Shown piece by piece: positions 6,336 through 15,059 of a stretch of DNA of 64,000 nucleotides. The notes beneath the pieces are model-generated. The model saw nothing but the letters and a program-made list of their open reading frames with translations. It ran no database searches and was not told the DNA's origin. The position numbers and the translations under genes were made by a program. How positions within the stretch are numbered: position 1 is the stretch's first letter; the number at the start of each line of letters is the position of its first letter. The DNA is from Pseudoalteromonas sp049257235 (GTDB lineage: Bacteria; Pseudomonadota; Gammaproteobacteria; Enterobacterales; Alteromonadaceae), in contig NZ_JBMMUF010000002.1 in NCBI RefSeq assembly GCF_049257235.1, positions 1 through 64,000 on the forward strand, written 5' to 3'.

Positions 6336-7805
6336 TTACTGCTTCTCACCAGTGAGCTCTAATTCTTCTTCAAGAAGTTGCTCTTCATCATGTGTACCTT
6401 CGGCACCATGCATCCAGTCTACTAGCTTATCCGCAAGTAGCCACAAACAGATACCAGCCAAAAATGCCATCACAGCTACACCACCAAAGGTGCTTAGAGG
6501 ACCTGCGTCGCCTACTAGCTTACCAATTTCTGCTGCAGCATAGTTACCTACACCAGAGAAGAAGAACCACATACCCATTAATAGTGATGTGTACTTAAGC
6601 GGCGCTAGTTTTGACACCATTGATAAACCGATAGGTGATAAACATAGTTCACCCATGGTGTGGAATACGTAGGCCATGACTAACCAAATTACGTGTGCTT
6701 TGGTGTTTGCATCGTCACCGATTTGCAAAGCAGCACCCACCATAGATACAAAGCCTAAGCCAAGGAAGAACATACCTAGGGCAAACTTGCGTGGTGAATC
6801 TGGTTCTTTGTCACCCATGCGGATCCAGAAACTTGCAAAGATAGGTGCAAGTAGGATGATGAAAATAGGGTTTACAGCTTGTAGCCAACTTGCAGGCATT
6901 TCCCAGCCAAAGAATACAAGGTCAGTTTTGTATTTTGCGAAAAGGTTCATAGAACCAGCTGCTTGCTCAAAACCAGCCCAGAATACGATAGTGAAGAAAC
7001 TCATGATCAAAATTACTTTGATGCGGTCACGCTCTTCATGAGTCAAAGGCTTTTTAGACGCTGATTCGTTGTTCTCACCTGTTTGCTTTGCTGAAGGAAC
7101 AGTACCAATGTTACCTAGGTATTCGTTAGCAAGAGCCAGCTGAAGGATAACACCCAGAAGCATACCGATACCGGCAGTTAGGAAACCATACTGGTAGTCA
7201 AACTTTTCACCGATTGAACCAACAACGAAGTAGCCAAGGATTGAACCTAGGTTGATACCCATATAGAAGATAGTGAATGCGCCATCACGACGTTTGTCAC
7301 CTTCTGAATAAAGGTCACCAACCATGGTTGAGATGTTTGGCTTGAAGAAGCCATTACCAATGATGAGTAGACCAAGACCCAAGTACATAAACTCTACTTC
7401 AAAGCCTGCAACCATTTCATGTGGCGTACCTAATGCAAATTGGCCCAGGGCCATGATGATACCACCAGTGATGATAGCTTTACGCTGACCTGATACGTTA
7501 TCAGCGAACCAGCCTCCTAACACAGGAGTTACGTAAACCAAAAATGCATAAAAGCCTAAGATGCTAAGGGCATTTGAATTAAGTGCTTTTTGATACTCTT
7601 CATCTGCACCAGTTGCTAGTGGGTCAATGCCAAAGTAGGCCATATCCCAACCCATAGCGGCTGCTGTAGCAACAGTCGATAGGTATAACACGAAAATACC
7701 GCGCATACCGTAGTAGCTCATGCGTTCCCACATTTCAGTGAAAAACAACAAGAACAGCCCTTTCGGGTGACCTAAAAAGTCACCTGTTTTAGGTAATGAA
7801 CTCAT
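6336..7805 (-). CDS. POT-family proton-coupled peptide transporter
   Basis: A 489-residue inner-membrane protein with about 14 hydrophobic segments and the POT/PTR2 family signature ExxER..YYG near the N-terminus (TEMWERMSYYGMRG, about residues 24-37). It imports di- and tripeptides with protons. The N-terminal stretch resembles E. coli DtpA/DtpB, but I cannot assign the exact paralogue. The C-terminal tail is acidic. It faces tyrR divergently across a 424-base gap. A protein-consuming marine heterotroph would feed peptide-derived tyrosine into hpd/fahA next door; that functional link is inference. Confidence 0.92.
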   Translation of the reverse strand: MSSLPKTGDFLGHPKGLFLLFFTEMWERMSYYGMRGIFVLYLSTVATAAAMGWDMAYFGIDPLATGADEEYQKALNSNALSILGFYAFLVYVTPVLGGWFADNVSGQRKAIITGGIIMALGQFALGTPHEMVAGFEVEFMYLGLGLLIIGNGFFKPNISTMVGDLYSEGDKRRDGAFTIFYMGINLGSILGYFVVGSIGEKFDYQYGFLTAGIGMLLGVILQLALANEYLGNIGTVPSAKQTGENNESASKKPLTHEERDRIKVILIMSFFTIVFWAGFEQAAGSMNLFAKYKTDLVFFGWEMPASWLQAVNPIFIILLAPIFASFWIRMGDKEPDSPRKFALGMFFLGLGFVSMVGAALQIGDDANTKAHVIWLVMAYVFHTMGELCLSPIGLSMVSKLAPLKYTSLLMGMWFFFSGVGNYAAAEIGKLVGDAGPLSTFGGVAVMAFLAGICLWLLADKLVDWMHGAEGTHDEEQLLEEELELTGEKQ

Positions 7806-8229
7806 TAAAAACTTCCTAAACTAATTGATTTATTATTTTGCGATGTCTGGCAACGCAGTTTTTAGTAGACCGTATTATTGCTTTTATTTTCCTATTTCAC
7901 CGTTAACAGATGAATGAGCATATCGTTCACTTAGGGTTATAGGAGGTCTGTATCGGCAGGATAAAAGAGCGGCTAACAATCTGGATGAGTGCAGCGGGCG
8001 CTGCTTTATCCTAGCGACAAACGCGCGACAGTATACATATCCAGTGACATCAGGGGAAGACTTACGGCTTAACATGCAGTGAATGCCGGGTGCTATAAAG
8101 GTACAAGTCAGGTTTGGTGCGCTTTATGGCAAGTTTGTGCAAAAATGTTTACAATTTGCTACCCACCTGATGATGATTTAGCGTATCATTGCGCCTGCAA
8201 CACATAGCAACCGCGCGACTGAGGAATTC
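7806..8229. other. 424-base divergent intergenic region, POT gene / tyrR
   Basis: It must contain promoters for both flanking genes. I see a TyrR-box candidate (8136-8153) and a 63-codon leftward open frame (7884-8075) with no protein-like features, which I do not accept as a gene. No RNA gene or repeat is recognised. Confidence 0.5.
8136..8153 (+). promoter_or_regulatory. Candidate TyrR box upstream of tyrR (autoregulation)
   Basis: TGTGCA-AAAATG-TTTACA matches TGTAAA-N6-TTTACA at 10 of 12 positions, with a perfect right half. Its centre is about 85 bases before the tyrR start. TyrR of E. coli represses its own gene, so a site here is expected (family knowledge). Confidence 0.5.
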
Positions 8230-9786
8230 ATGCGTCTTGAAATATATTGTCAGGATAGAATTGGTATCGCTCAAGAGGTACTCAATATTCTGGTTAACTA
8301 TCAGGTGGATCTCAAAGGTATCGAAGTCGATGCCAAGAACTGCCGGATGTACGTTAGTTTCCCTCCCATCGAGTTTGAACAGTTTCAAAAAATCATGCCG
8401 TCAATTCGTTTAATTGACGGTGTCGAAGACGTTCGAACCACTGCCTTTTTGCCTTCTGAGCGTGAGCACAATGAGCTTAATACCTTATTAAGTGCGCTGC
8501 CTGATGGTGTGATCTCAATTGATAACAAAGGCTGGGTGCGTTTATGCAACTCTGCAGCATGTCGTGATTTACAGATGACTGAGCAAGAAGTTGTTGGTGC
8601 AAACATTAATAACTTGCTTAAAGGCTTTAACTTTACGCGTTGGTTAGAGGGCAAGGAAGTGCTCGGGCAAACGACGCGTGTGGAAGTTGCGGGTGAGGAC
8701 TTTATTGCTGATATTCTGCCTATTGCTATTCCTCAGGGTGATGAGAAAAATGCGCTGGCAGGTGCGGTTATCAATATCAAATCGCAAAGCCGATTGGGCC
8801 AGCAAGTCAGTGCGTTTCGTCGCTATGGGCAAGAAAGCTTCGCGACCATTCACAATTACTCAACGGCCATGCGCCGCACTGTGCGTGAAGCGCGCAAAAT
8901 GGCGCAGCTCGAAGCCCCTATTCTGATTACCGGTGAAACGGGTACCGGTAAAGAGTTGTTAGCGCGTGCGTGCCACTATGCATCGAATCGCTCTATTAAG
9001 CCTTTTATTGCCCTTTCATGTGCTTCATTACCAGATGATGTCGCAGAGTCTGAATTATTTGGTTATGCCGGATATGAAGATAATGCTGCGCCAAAACGTG
9101 GTGTGCTAGAGCAAGCAGATGGTGGTACCGTCTTTCTTGATGAAGTCGGGGAGATGTCGTCTCAACTGCAAACCAAGCTTCTGCGTTTCTTGCAAGACGG
9201 TACATTCCGTAAAGTCGGCGACGAGAACGAAGTGAAGGTCAATGTGCGTATTATTGCAGCTACGCAAAAGGATTTACCTGCGATGGTGCAAGAAGGTAAG
9301 TTTAGAGAAGACCTGTATTATCGCATCAATGTGTTGACCCTCGAAATTGCGCCATTGCGTGACAGAAAAGCGGATATAGGTCCTCTAGCTGAACATTTTG
9401 TGCAGAAGTACGCACAACAAAGTGGTGCCGATATTCCAACGCTGAGCGAAGAAACCATTGAATATTTGCAGTCCTACCCTTGGCCAGGCAATGTTCGACA
9501 ATTAGAAAACGCGATTTATCGTGCTGTTTCTTTGTTGGATGATTCACAGCTCACAACCGAGCATCTGCAGTTACCAACGTTCACAAATGATTTGGGTTAC
9601 TTGGAATCAGACTTTGAGGGTAGTTTGGATCAAGCTGTGAAACGATTTGAGGCAACCTTATTGCGCAAACTCTACCCAGCCTATCCGAGCTCAAGACAGC
9701 TCGCCAAGCGTTTAGGGCTGAGCCATACCGCGGTCGCGAATAAGCTACGTGAGTATGGTATTAACCGCAAAACGGTTAAAGTGTAG
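8230..9786 (+). CDS. tyrR: Aromatic amino acid transcriptional regulator TyrR/PhhR
   Basis: A 518-residue protein with the TyrR layout: an ACT domain (about 1-70), a PAS domain (about 80-190), an AAA+ domain with Walker A GETGTGKE (about residue 237) and GTVFLDEVGEM, and a Fis-type helix-turn-helix at the end (SSRQLAKRLGLSHTAVANKL). The GAFTGA loop needed to contact sigma-54 is absent after ESELFGYAGYED, as in E. coli TyrR, so it should act on sigma-70 promoters. Ligands are expected to be tyrosine/phenylalanine and ATP. The ATG is preceded by GAGGAA. TyrR boxes are proposed at hpd, tyrR and tyrA in this window. Confidence 0.95.
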   Translation: MRLEIYCQDRIGIAQEVLNILVNYQVDLKGIEVDAKNCRMYVSFPPIEFEQFQKIMPSIRLIDGVEDVRTTAFLPSEREHNELNTLLSALPDGVISIDNKGWVRLCNSAACRDLQMTEQEVVGANINNLLKGFNFTRWLEGKEVLGQTTRVEVAGEDFIADILPIAIPQGDEKNALAGAVINIKSQSRLGQQVSAFRRYGQESFATIHNYSTAMRRTVREARKMAQLEAPILITGETGTGKELLARACHYASNRSIKPFIALSCASLPDDVAESELFGYAGYEDNAAPKRGVLEQADGGTVFLDEVGEMSSQLQTKLLRFLQDGTFRKVGDENEVKVNVRIIAATQKDLPAMVQEGKFREDLYYRINVLTLEIAPLRDRKADIGPLAEHFVQKYAQQSGADIPTLSEETIEYLQSYPWPGNVRQLENAIYRAVSLLDDSQLTTEHLQLPTFTNDLGYLESDFEGSLDQAVKRFEATLLRKLYPAYPSSRQLAKRLGLSHTAVANKLREYGINRKTVKV

Positions 9787-9814
9787 CGCACAACCCACCA
9801 AGGATGTGCGCTAC
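9783..9814 (+). terminator. Hairpin terminator after tyrR
   Basis: A 10-bp stem GTAGCGCACA (9783-9792) / TGTGCGCTAC (9805-9814) starts inside the tyrR stop codon. Only a short T stretch follows, so it may be weak. Confidence 0.55.
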
Positions 9815-9821
9815 TTTCGCG

Positions 9822-10307
9822 CTAGTCCTTGGTGCCCATATTTTTGGTCACACCACTGGCAGTAATGCTATCGATACCATCTTTGCCAAAGTTTAATTTA
9901 ATGGCGATGTTACGATTATTTAAAAAGAAGCTGCGGTCATCAATTTTCAATTCATAGTTGCCCATTACCGGCTGTTCAAAATTGCGCTTTTCTAAGCGAA
10001 TGATGTGATTGCCCAACTCCCAATAAAAACTTTCTACCCAATCAGATTTAAACTCTTGAACCCACACATTTTTCTCGTCTTTACTGAGCACAAAAGCGAT
10101 GGAATAGGATTCTGGTAGGGTATCCATATCATAGGTTTTTTTACCGATACGGAACTGTTTTTTATCACTGTTCCAAGCAAAGCCATAGGAAAATGCAGAG
10201 GCTTCACCTTGCGCATTCTTTGTTTCACCTTTGCCGACAAAATCAAAATCAGCCAAACATGGCATGCTTGTTAGCAAAGCAGCCGCTAGTAGTATTTTTG
10301 TTTTCAT
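9822..10307 (-). CDS. Secreted protein of unknown function
   Basis: A 161-residue protein with a clear signal peptide (MKTKILLAAALLTSMPCLA, cleavage after about residue 19), so it is periplasmic or outer-envelope. The body is polar and beta-rich with repeated aromatic residues; I recognise no family. The frame stays open for 21 codons upstream of the chosen ATG, but only this ATG gives a proper signal peptide. It converges on tyrR across a short gap. No partner is obvious; the next gene to the right is divergent. Confidence 0.7.
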   Translation of the reverse strand: MKTKILLAAALLTSMPCLADFDFVGKGETKNAQGEASAFSYGFAWNSDKKQFRIGKKTYDMDTLPESYSIAFVLSKDEKNVWVQEFKSDWVESFYWELGNHIIRLEKRNFEQPVMGNYELKIDDRSFFLNNRNIAIKLNFGKDGIDSITASGVTKNMGTKD

Positions 10308-10477
10308 TTTCTTATTTACCAAACAACTCGTTATCGTTCTTAACATAGAGCACAGTTGAATTTGATGCAACTTATTGGAATAACGTGAGGTTTTTTATAA
10401 GCAATGTTATTATAGTGGTCTTACCTGTTACATCTCATGAGCTAGGTTAACACGCCCTAGGCATTTGGAGCTTTTTT

Positions 10478-11011
10478 GTGAATTTGTATTTTCGATTGAT
10501 ATGGTTGTTTTTTAAAATAAAAGGCAATAAGACACAGCAAGAACTACTCGACACGGTAGATATCCAATTTCGTGCTTGGCCTCTTGATTGCGATATTAAT
10601 TTACACGTTACCAATTCTCGTTATCTTGCTTTGATGGATGTCGCCCGCACATGGATGACAGAGCGCTTAGGGTTATTAGGCGCGGTTATGAAACGCCGTT
10701 GGTTCCCTATAGTAAATGCCACTGCTATCACTTACATTCGCGATATTAAACCTTGGCAGAAATTCACCGTATCTACACGCCTAGTCGGGTGGGACCACAA
10801 GTATTTCTATATCGAACAAAAGTTTACCTCCCACAAAGGGCTTCATGCTATCGCTTATGTGCGTGGCGTATTTCGTGGCCCAAGCGGTGTTGTCGATGTC
10901 GAAGAGATTGTTGCCTTAGCAGGGTATGAAGGCGAAATGCCGATTCTACCGGCTGAAATTGTGCACTGGAAAGAAATGCTAGAACAAAAAAAAGTGACTA
11001 ACAAAAGGTAG
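10478..11011 (+). CDS. Hotdog-fold acyl-CoA thioesterase-like protein
   Basis: A 177-residue protein with a 4HBT-type core (about residues 27-150). The family pattern D-x-N-x-H-x-x-N-x-x-Y is seen as DCDINLHVTNSRYLALMD, which places it near THEM6-like thioesterases. A hydrophobic N-terminal stretch (residues 2-14) may associate with the membrane. It starts with GTG, preceded by GGAG. The 3' end of the gene is also one arm of a hairpin that terminates the converging ompW transcript. The substrate is unknown. Confidence 0.78.
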   Translation: MNLYFRLIWLFFKIKGNKTQQELLDTVDIQFRAWPLDCDINLHVTNSRYLALMDVARTWMTERLGLLGAVMKRRWFPIVNATAITYIRDIKPWQKFTVSTRLVGWDHKYFYIEQKFTSHKGLHAIAYVRGVFRGPSGVVDVEEIVALAGYEGEMPILPAEIVHWKEMLEQKKVTNKR

Positions 11012-11018
11012 TCACTTT
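10988..11018 (-). terminator. Terminator for ompW overlapping the end of the thioesterase gene
   Basis: The stem is AAAGTGACTA (10991-11000) / TAGTCACTTT (11009-11018); the stop TAG (11009-11011) lies within the stem. Read leftward, eight T follow, so it suits ompW best. Read rightward the tail is only TTTA, so action in that direction would be weaker. Confidence 0.75.
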
Positions 11019-11058
11019 ATTCGCTTACATTAGCAAGTGGTTTCTGTGAAACTGTAAA

Positions 11059-11712
11059 TTAGAAGCTATAACGTACACCGACCATAGCAACAACTGGGTC
11101 AATTTTTACATCAACCGTAAGAGCTTTAGCGCCATTAGCGTATACAGCTGCTTTGCTGTCGATATCCATAAAACTTACCATGGCGTGGATCCCCCAGTTT
11201 TGCTCTAGGGCATAGTTAAAGCCTACTTGACCTGCAAAGCCGAATGAGTCGTCCAGTTTTAGTTTAACGTCATTGGTGCCAAGCACTGTTTTTAGATCTT
11301 GGCTCGCTTGCTCGTCAAAAAAGATAGTGTAGTTCACACCTACGCCAATGAATGGGCGGAATTTGTCACCTGCTTGACCAAAGTGATATTGACCAAGAAG
11401 TGTGGGTGGTAGATGTTTAATATTACCAATTGCTGCACCTTCTAATCCTGCACGACCATTCACATCGTGGCTAAATGGCGTAGCGGCAATTAACTCGGCT
11501 GTCCAGTTATCGTTAAATGCATAATCAAAGGTTAAACCAAGCTGTGTGTCATCATCTGCACTGAGGCCTAATGCAGGTGCTTCATTGATCGCAGAAACTG
11601 CGTTGTCTGGATTAACGTTGATTGCACCTACGTTGATGCTCAGGTTTGCGTGAGCTAAAGAAGAGGTACCAAGTAAAAGGCCAACTAACGCTGCGCTAAG
11701 TGTTTTTTTCAT
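11059..11712 (-). CDS. ompW: Outer membrane protein OmpW family
   Basis: A 217-residue eight-stranded outer-membrane barrel. It has a signal peptide (MKKTLSAALVGLLLGTSSLAHA), alternating hydrophobic strands, and the terminal phenylalanine (VGVRYSF) recognised by the BAM machinery. OmpW family members conduct small hydrophobic compounds across the outer membrane. The frame allows three more codons upstream (11721), but the ATG at 11712 is better spaced from AGGA. Upstream lies an FNR-like site with matching -10 spacing, in line with OmpW control by oxygen in other gammaproteobacteria. Confidence 0.93.
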   Translation of the reverse strand: MKKTLSAALVGLLLGTSSLAHANLSINVGAINVNPDNAVSAINEAPALGLSADDDTQLGLTFDYAFNDNWTAELIAATPFSHDVNGRAGLEGAAIGNIKHLPPTLLGQYHFGQAGDKFRPFIGVGVNYTIFFDEQASQDLKTVLGTNDVKLKLDDSFGFAGQVGFNYALEQNWGIHAMVSFMDIDSKAAVYANGAKALTVDVKIDPVVAMVGVRYSF

Positions 11713-11758
11713 CGTCATCATCCTAGTAGATAAACTAATTTAATTTGTTGTTGGCCCT

Positions 11759-11799
11759 ATTATCATCCCCTAGCCAAAACAAAAACTGTTCTAGATCAA
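11759..11799 (-). promoter_or_regulatory. Candidate FNR-dependent ompW promoter
   Basis: The site CTGTT-CTAG-ATCAA (11786-11799) matches TTGAT-N4-ATCAA at 8 of 10. A -10 element GATAAT (leftward, 11764-11759) lies so that the FNR centre would be about -41.5 from a start near 11751, the classic class II position. A second, better match (TTGAT-TTAG-ATTAA, 11837-11850, 9 of 10) lies farther upstream, between ompW and dapE. Confidence 0.45.
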
Positions 11800-11940
11800 C
11801 AATTGGCAGCTGTTTTATGCAAAGTAGGTCGGATCTTTGATTTAGATTAAACTTTTAGGCTTTTTAACTGCATGGCGCTGACATCATGGTGTCATAAAGT
11901 GTGGCTGTAATGAGCAAGAAGGTTTTACACGGAGACAGTT

Positions 11941-13125
11941 ATGTCACTCACCGCCTGTGCTCAACAGCAATACAATCACGATGCTGTGCATTATTTACAA
12001 CGGCTTATTCGTTTCAAATCAGTAACACCGGATCATGGTGGCGCAATTACTTGGCTCGTTGAGCAGTTAACACAGCGAGGTTTTACCACCGAGGTTATTT
12101 GTTCCCATGGAGTAACAAATCTTGTTGCGTACATTGATTTTGGTGTTGGGCCAACTTTTGCATTTAGTGGTCATGTTGATGTGGTCCCTGCAATTGAACA
12201 TCGGTGGTGCTGTGCCCCTTTTGCCGGTGACATTATCAACGGTGAAATAATAGGGCGTGGTGCGGCAGATATGAAAGGAGGCATTGCGGCTATGTTAGCC
12301 GCTACAGATAGATTGCTGTGCGACGAACCAAATCAAGGCAGATTCTATTGGCTTATCACCTCCGATGAAGAAGGAGAGGCTGAATATGGTAGTGCGCTGA
12401 TTGCCAAGTATCTCCAAGAGCAGGGGGTTAGGGTCAATGCGTGTTTAGTGGGGGAGCCGACGTCACAACACAAAGTAGGTGATACCATTAAAAATGGTCG
12501 CCGCGGCGCACTGTCGGCTCGCGTTCGTGTTAGCGGAAGAAGTGGCCACGTTGCCTATCCTGAAAATAGTATTAATGCAGCGCACATTGGCGCAAACATA
12601 GCTCTTGTGTTGCAAGCAATAAAGTGGCCTGAAGATATCCTTGGTTCAAAAACGTGCCTACAGGTCACAGCAATAGATGTCCCTAATAGTTTGGATAATT
12701 TGGTTCCAGCGCGTTGCCATCTCGCATTTAATGTGCGCTACAGTCATGCTTATCATAGTGATGACATAATCAATACCGTTGAAGGGGCATTATCATCGTG
12801 GCGTGAGTATATAGATATTAGCTGGGAGCGTCCGTGTGAACCCTATTACACATCGCCCACTTCAGGCTTTGATGCAATAGCTCTGCTGGAGCAGGCGATA
12901 TATGAAGTGACACAAAGTTATCCATCTTTGAGCACCAGCGGAGGTACGTCGGATGGTCGCTTCTTTGCAAACGAATACACTCAGGTTGTTGAGTGTGGCG
13001 TAAGAAATCACACCATTCATCAAGACAATGAACGTGTAGCGATTGCAGATTTAACCGTTATCACTGACATTTACGAGTACATGTTAAAAAGTGTATTTAA
13101 CCGCGATGAGGCAAGCCAGTGTTGA
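11941..13125 (+). CDS. dapE: M20 peptidase, succinyl-diaminopimelate desuccinylase-like
   Basis: A 394-residue zinc amidohydrolase. Metal-site motifs are in DapE order: SGHVDVVP (about residue 76), GRGAADMKGG (about 105), TSDEEGEAEYG (about 141), GEPTS, NGRRGALSARV and GGTSDGRF near the C-terminus. DapE removes succinate from N-succinyl-LL-diaminopimelate in lysine and peptidoglycan synthesis. It diverges from E. coli DapE at several places and is slightly longer, so it may be a second copy or an acetyl-ornithine/AcyLase-type relative. GGAGA precedes the ATG. It converges on the acyltransferase gene. Confidence 0.75.
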   Translation: MSLTACAQQQYNHDAVHYLQRLIRFKSVTPDHGGAITWLVEQLTQRGFTTEVICSHGVTNLVAYIDFGVGPTFAFSGHVDVVPAIEHRWCCAPFAGDIINGEIIGRGAADMKGGIAAMLAATDRLLCDEPNQGRFYWLITSDEEGEAEYGSALIAKYLQEQGVRVNACLVGEPTSQHKVGDTIKNGRRGALSARVRVSGRSGHVAYPENSINAAHIGANIALVLQAIKWPEDILGSKTCLQVTAIDVPNSLDNLVPARCHLAFNVRYSHAYHSDDIINTVEGALSSWREYIDISWERPCEPYYTSPTSGFDAIALLEQAIYEVTQSYPSLSTSGGTSDGRFFANEYTQVVECGVRNHTIHQDNERVAIADLTVITDIYEYMLKSVFNRDEASQC

Positions 13126-13167
13126 TACTGGCTTGATGCTTAAGAAAATAAAGTACACGCCCAAGAG

Positions 13168-14943
13168 TTACTGGGTCGGCTGCGCATGTAAATAGCGAGC
13201 TGCCTTTTTCTCTTTAAGCGCGCTCATATCTACCAACACGAGTCCATCAATACAGTTGTTAAAACATGGGTCCACACTGAAACTTAGAAACGACACCCCC
13301 CCGGGCTCACATAAATCAGTGTATTGTTTATAGAGCGTTGGTACTTGCGTATTCATATTTGCTAATACATGTTTGAGCTCGGTAAAGTCAGCTTTTGCAT
13401 CGTGACCACAGAACAGTTGCTGTGCTTGTAACTGGGTGCCTTCGCTTACTGTAAATGCATGCTTTGGTTGCGCTAAGGTGTGCGAGTGTTGGTAGTAACC
13501 TTGGTAATAATGCACTAACAGTTCTTTGGCATTTTGCACCATGGTATTTGAGAGGCTGACCGCACCAAATAAATAGCGATATTGCGGGTAGCGGCGGATA
13601 AATGCGCCAATGCCAAACCACAAGTAGTCAAGGCTTTTGCGACCCCAATATTTAGGTTGAACAAAGCTGCGCCCAAGCTCAATGCCTTTGTTAAAGTATT
13701 CCTGCATTGCTTGGTCATAATTAAACAAGCTCGCGGTATATAAACCGTCAATGCCTTGCTCTGCTATTACCTCGTCAGCACATGCAAGTCGGTAAGCACC
13801 TACTAACTCTAAGTCTTTTGGATCCCAAAGCAATAAGTGATGATAATACATGTCATATTTATCAACATCACGGCGTTGCCCACTGCCTTCGCCTACCGCT
13901 CGAAATGCGATTTCCCTGAGGCGACCTAGTTCGCGAAAAAGCGCAGAGCTCCCCTGATAGTGATATAGATAAATCTGCATGCCATCGTGTGTTTGCCCAA
14001 GCAATTCACATTCGTTAAGTGCTTGCACTAGCGCCTTGGGGCATTCCTTTTGTGCAATGGGCAACTGTGTTTTGAGCACCAAAGGTTTTTTACTACCAAG
14101 ACGATAAAGCTGTTTGCGAATGAGTTGGCTCACTTCTTTGCTGCTTAGGTGTTCAAGCGCATAGGCGTGATGTGCGATGGCACTACCAATTGTCAACTCG
14201 AGTGACTTTTGCCGCTGCTTGAACATTTCTTTAACCAACAACAGGCTTGCCAACGGTTTATACAGTAGCGAGGTGCTGTAAAACAGTGGGCTATTTTTTG
14301 CTTTGATGTGAATAGGTAAGATTGGCGCATGGGCTTTTTGGGCGATGCGCACAAAGCCATGGTTCCAATCGCAGTCTTTGACACCACTTGGCGTAAGCCT
14401 GGATACTTCACCCGCGGGGAAGATAAGCAGCGCACCTTCATTTTTGAGGTGATTATGGATATCACTGAGTTCTTTCTTCTTGCTGTTTCCGCTCAGATTG
14501 TTAACAGGTAATAGCAGCGAGTGCAGCGCCTCTATACTCATTAGCAAACGATTAGCGACAACTTTTATATCAGGGCGAACGCGTGCAAGAGTGCTAATGA
14601 GTGCGAGCGCATCGAGTGAGCCGATAGGGTGGTTTGCTACAATCACTAATCGTCCCTCACAGGGGACATTGTCTAGCTGTGAATTTATACACTTGGTAGT
14701 GAAGTTAAGTTCATCAAGCACCTGTTCAATAAACTCCAGCCCCTGTAGGTGTGGATAGGTGTTAGCAAAGGCAATGAATTCCTGCTCGTGAAGTAAGTAG
14801 CTTAATCCTTTTTTCACCAGTCCTTTAATTTTTGGACAGTGCGCTAGGCGCGGCAAATTATCGGCCATTACTTTATCAACACTGATCATAGCGAGTCCTA
14901 GTTTTAGCAATTTACTCGCTAGGGTAATTTTCAAGTATGACAA
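13168..14943 (-). CDS. Two-domain acyltransferase, OlsF-like (putative ornithine-lipid synthase)
   Basis: A 591-residue protein. The N-terminal half is a PlsC-type O-acyltransferase with NHPIGSLDAL (about residue 104, the HX4D motif) and FPAGEVSR (about 175). The C-terminal half (about 330-560) is a GNAT/OlsB-like N-acyltransferase domain once called hemolysin-like (LREIAFRAVGEGSG, YDMYYHHLLLWD, then ELGRSFV). This order and length match OlsF of Serratia, which makes ornithine lipids in one polypeptide (family knowledge). The product is an inference; glutamine or other aminolipids are alternatives. It converges on dapE, and the gene to its right (ghrA) is divergent. Confidence 0.78.
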   Translation of the reverse strand: MSYLKITLASKLLKLGLAMISVDKVMADNLPRLAHCPKIKGLVKKGLSYLLHEQEFIAFANTYPHLQGLEFIEQVLDELNFTTKCINSQLDNVPCEGRLVIVANHPIGSLDALALISTLARVRPDIKVVANRLLMSIEALHSLLLPVNNLSGNSKKKELSDIHNHLKNEGALLIFPAGEVSRLTPSGVKDCDWNHGFVRIAQKAHAPILPIHIKAKNSPLFYSTSLLYKPLASLLLVKEMFKQRQKSLELTIGSAIAHHAYALEHLSSKEVSQLIRKQLYRLGSKKPLVLKTQLPIAQKECPKALVQALNECELLGQTHDGMQIYLYHYQGSSALFRELGRLREIAFRAVGEGSGQRRDVDKYDMYYHHLLLWDPKDLELVGAYRLACADEVIAEQGIDGLYTASLFNYDQAMQEYFNKGIELGRSFVQPKYWGRKSLDYLWFGIGAFIRRYPQYRYLFGAVSLSNTMVQNAKELLVHYYQGYYQHSHTLAQPKHAFTVSEGTQLQAQQLFCGHDAKADFTELKHVLANMNTQVPTLYKQYTDLCEPGGVSFLSFSVDPCFNNCIDGLVLVDMSALKEKKAARYLHAQPTQ

Positions 14944-15059
14944 TGCGGTGTCTACGTGATGACACTTTAAATAACCTAATGCGCTGAAGTTTAGGGCAGG
15001 TAGATGACGACTTAGTGATGCTGTGGGATACTTGAGCTTTGCATTTTAGGGAGCACATC

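Noticed and set aside
7884..8075. A 63-codon leftward frame in the POT-tyrR gap
   Set aside because: Arginine/serine-rich product without motif or ribosome binding site; it lies where promoters are needed.
13110..13135. Inverted repeat AGCCAGT/ACTGGCT at the dapE end
   Set aside because: Short stem with no T run on either strand; may have a role but it is not supportable.
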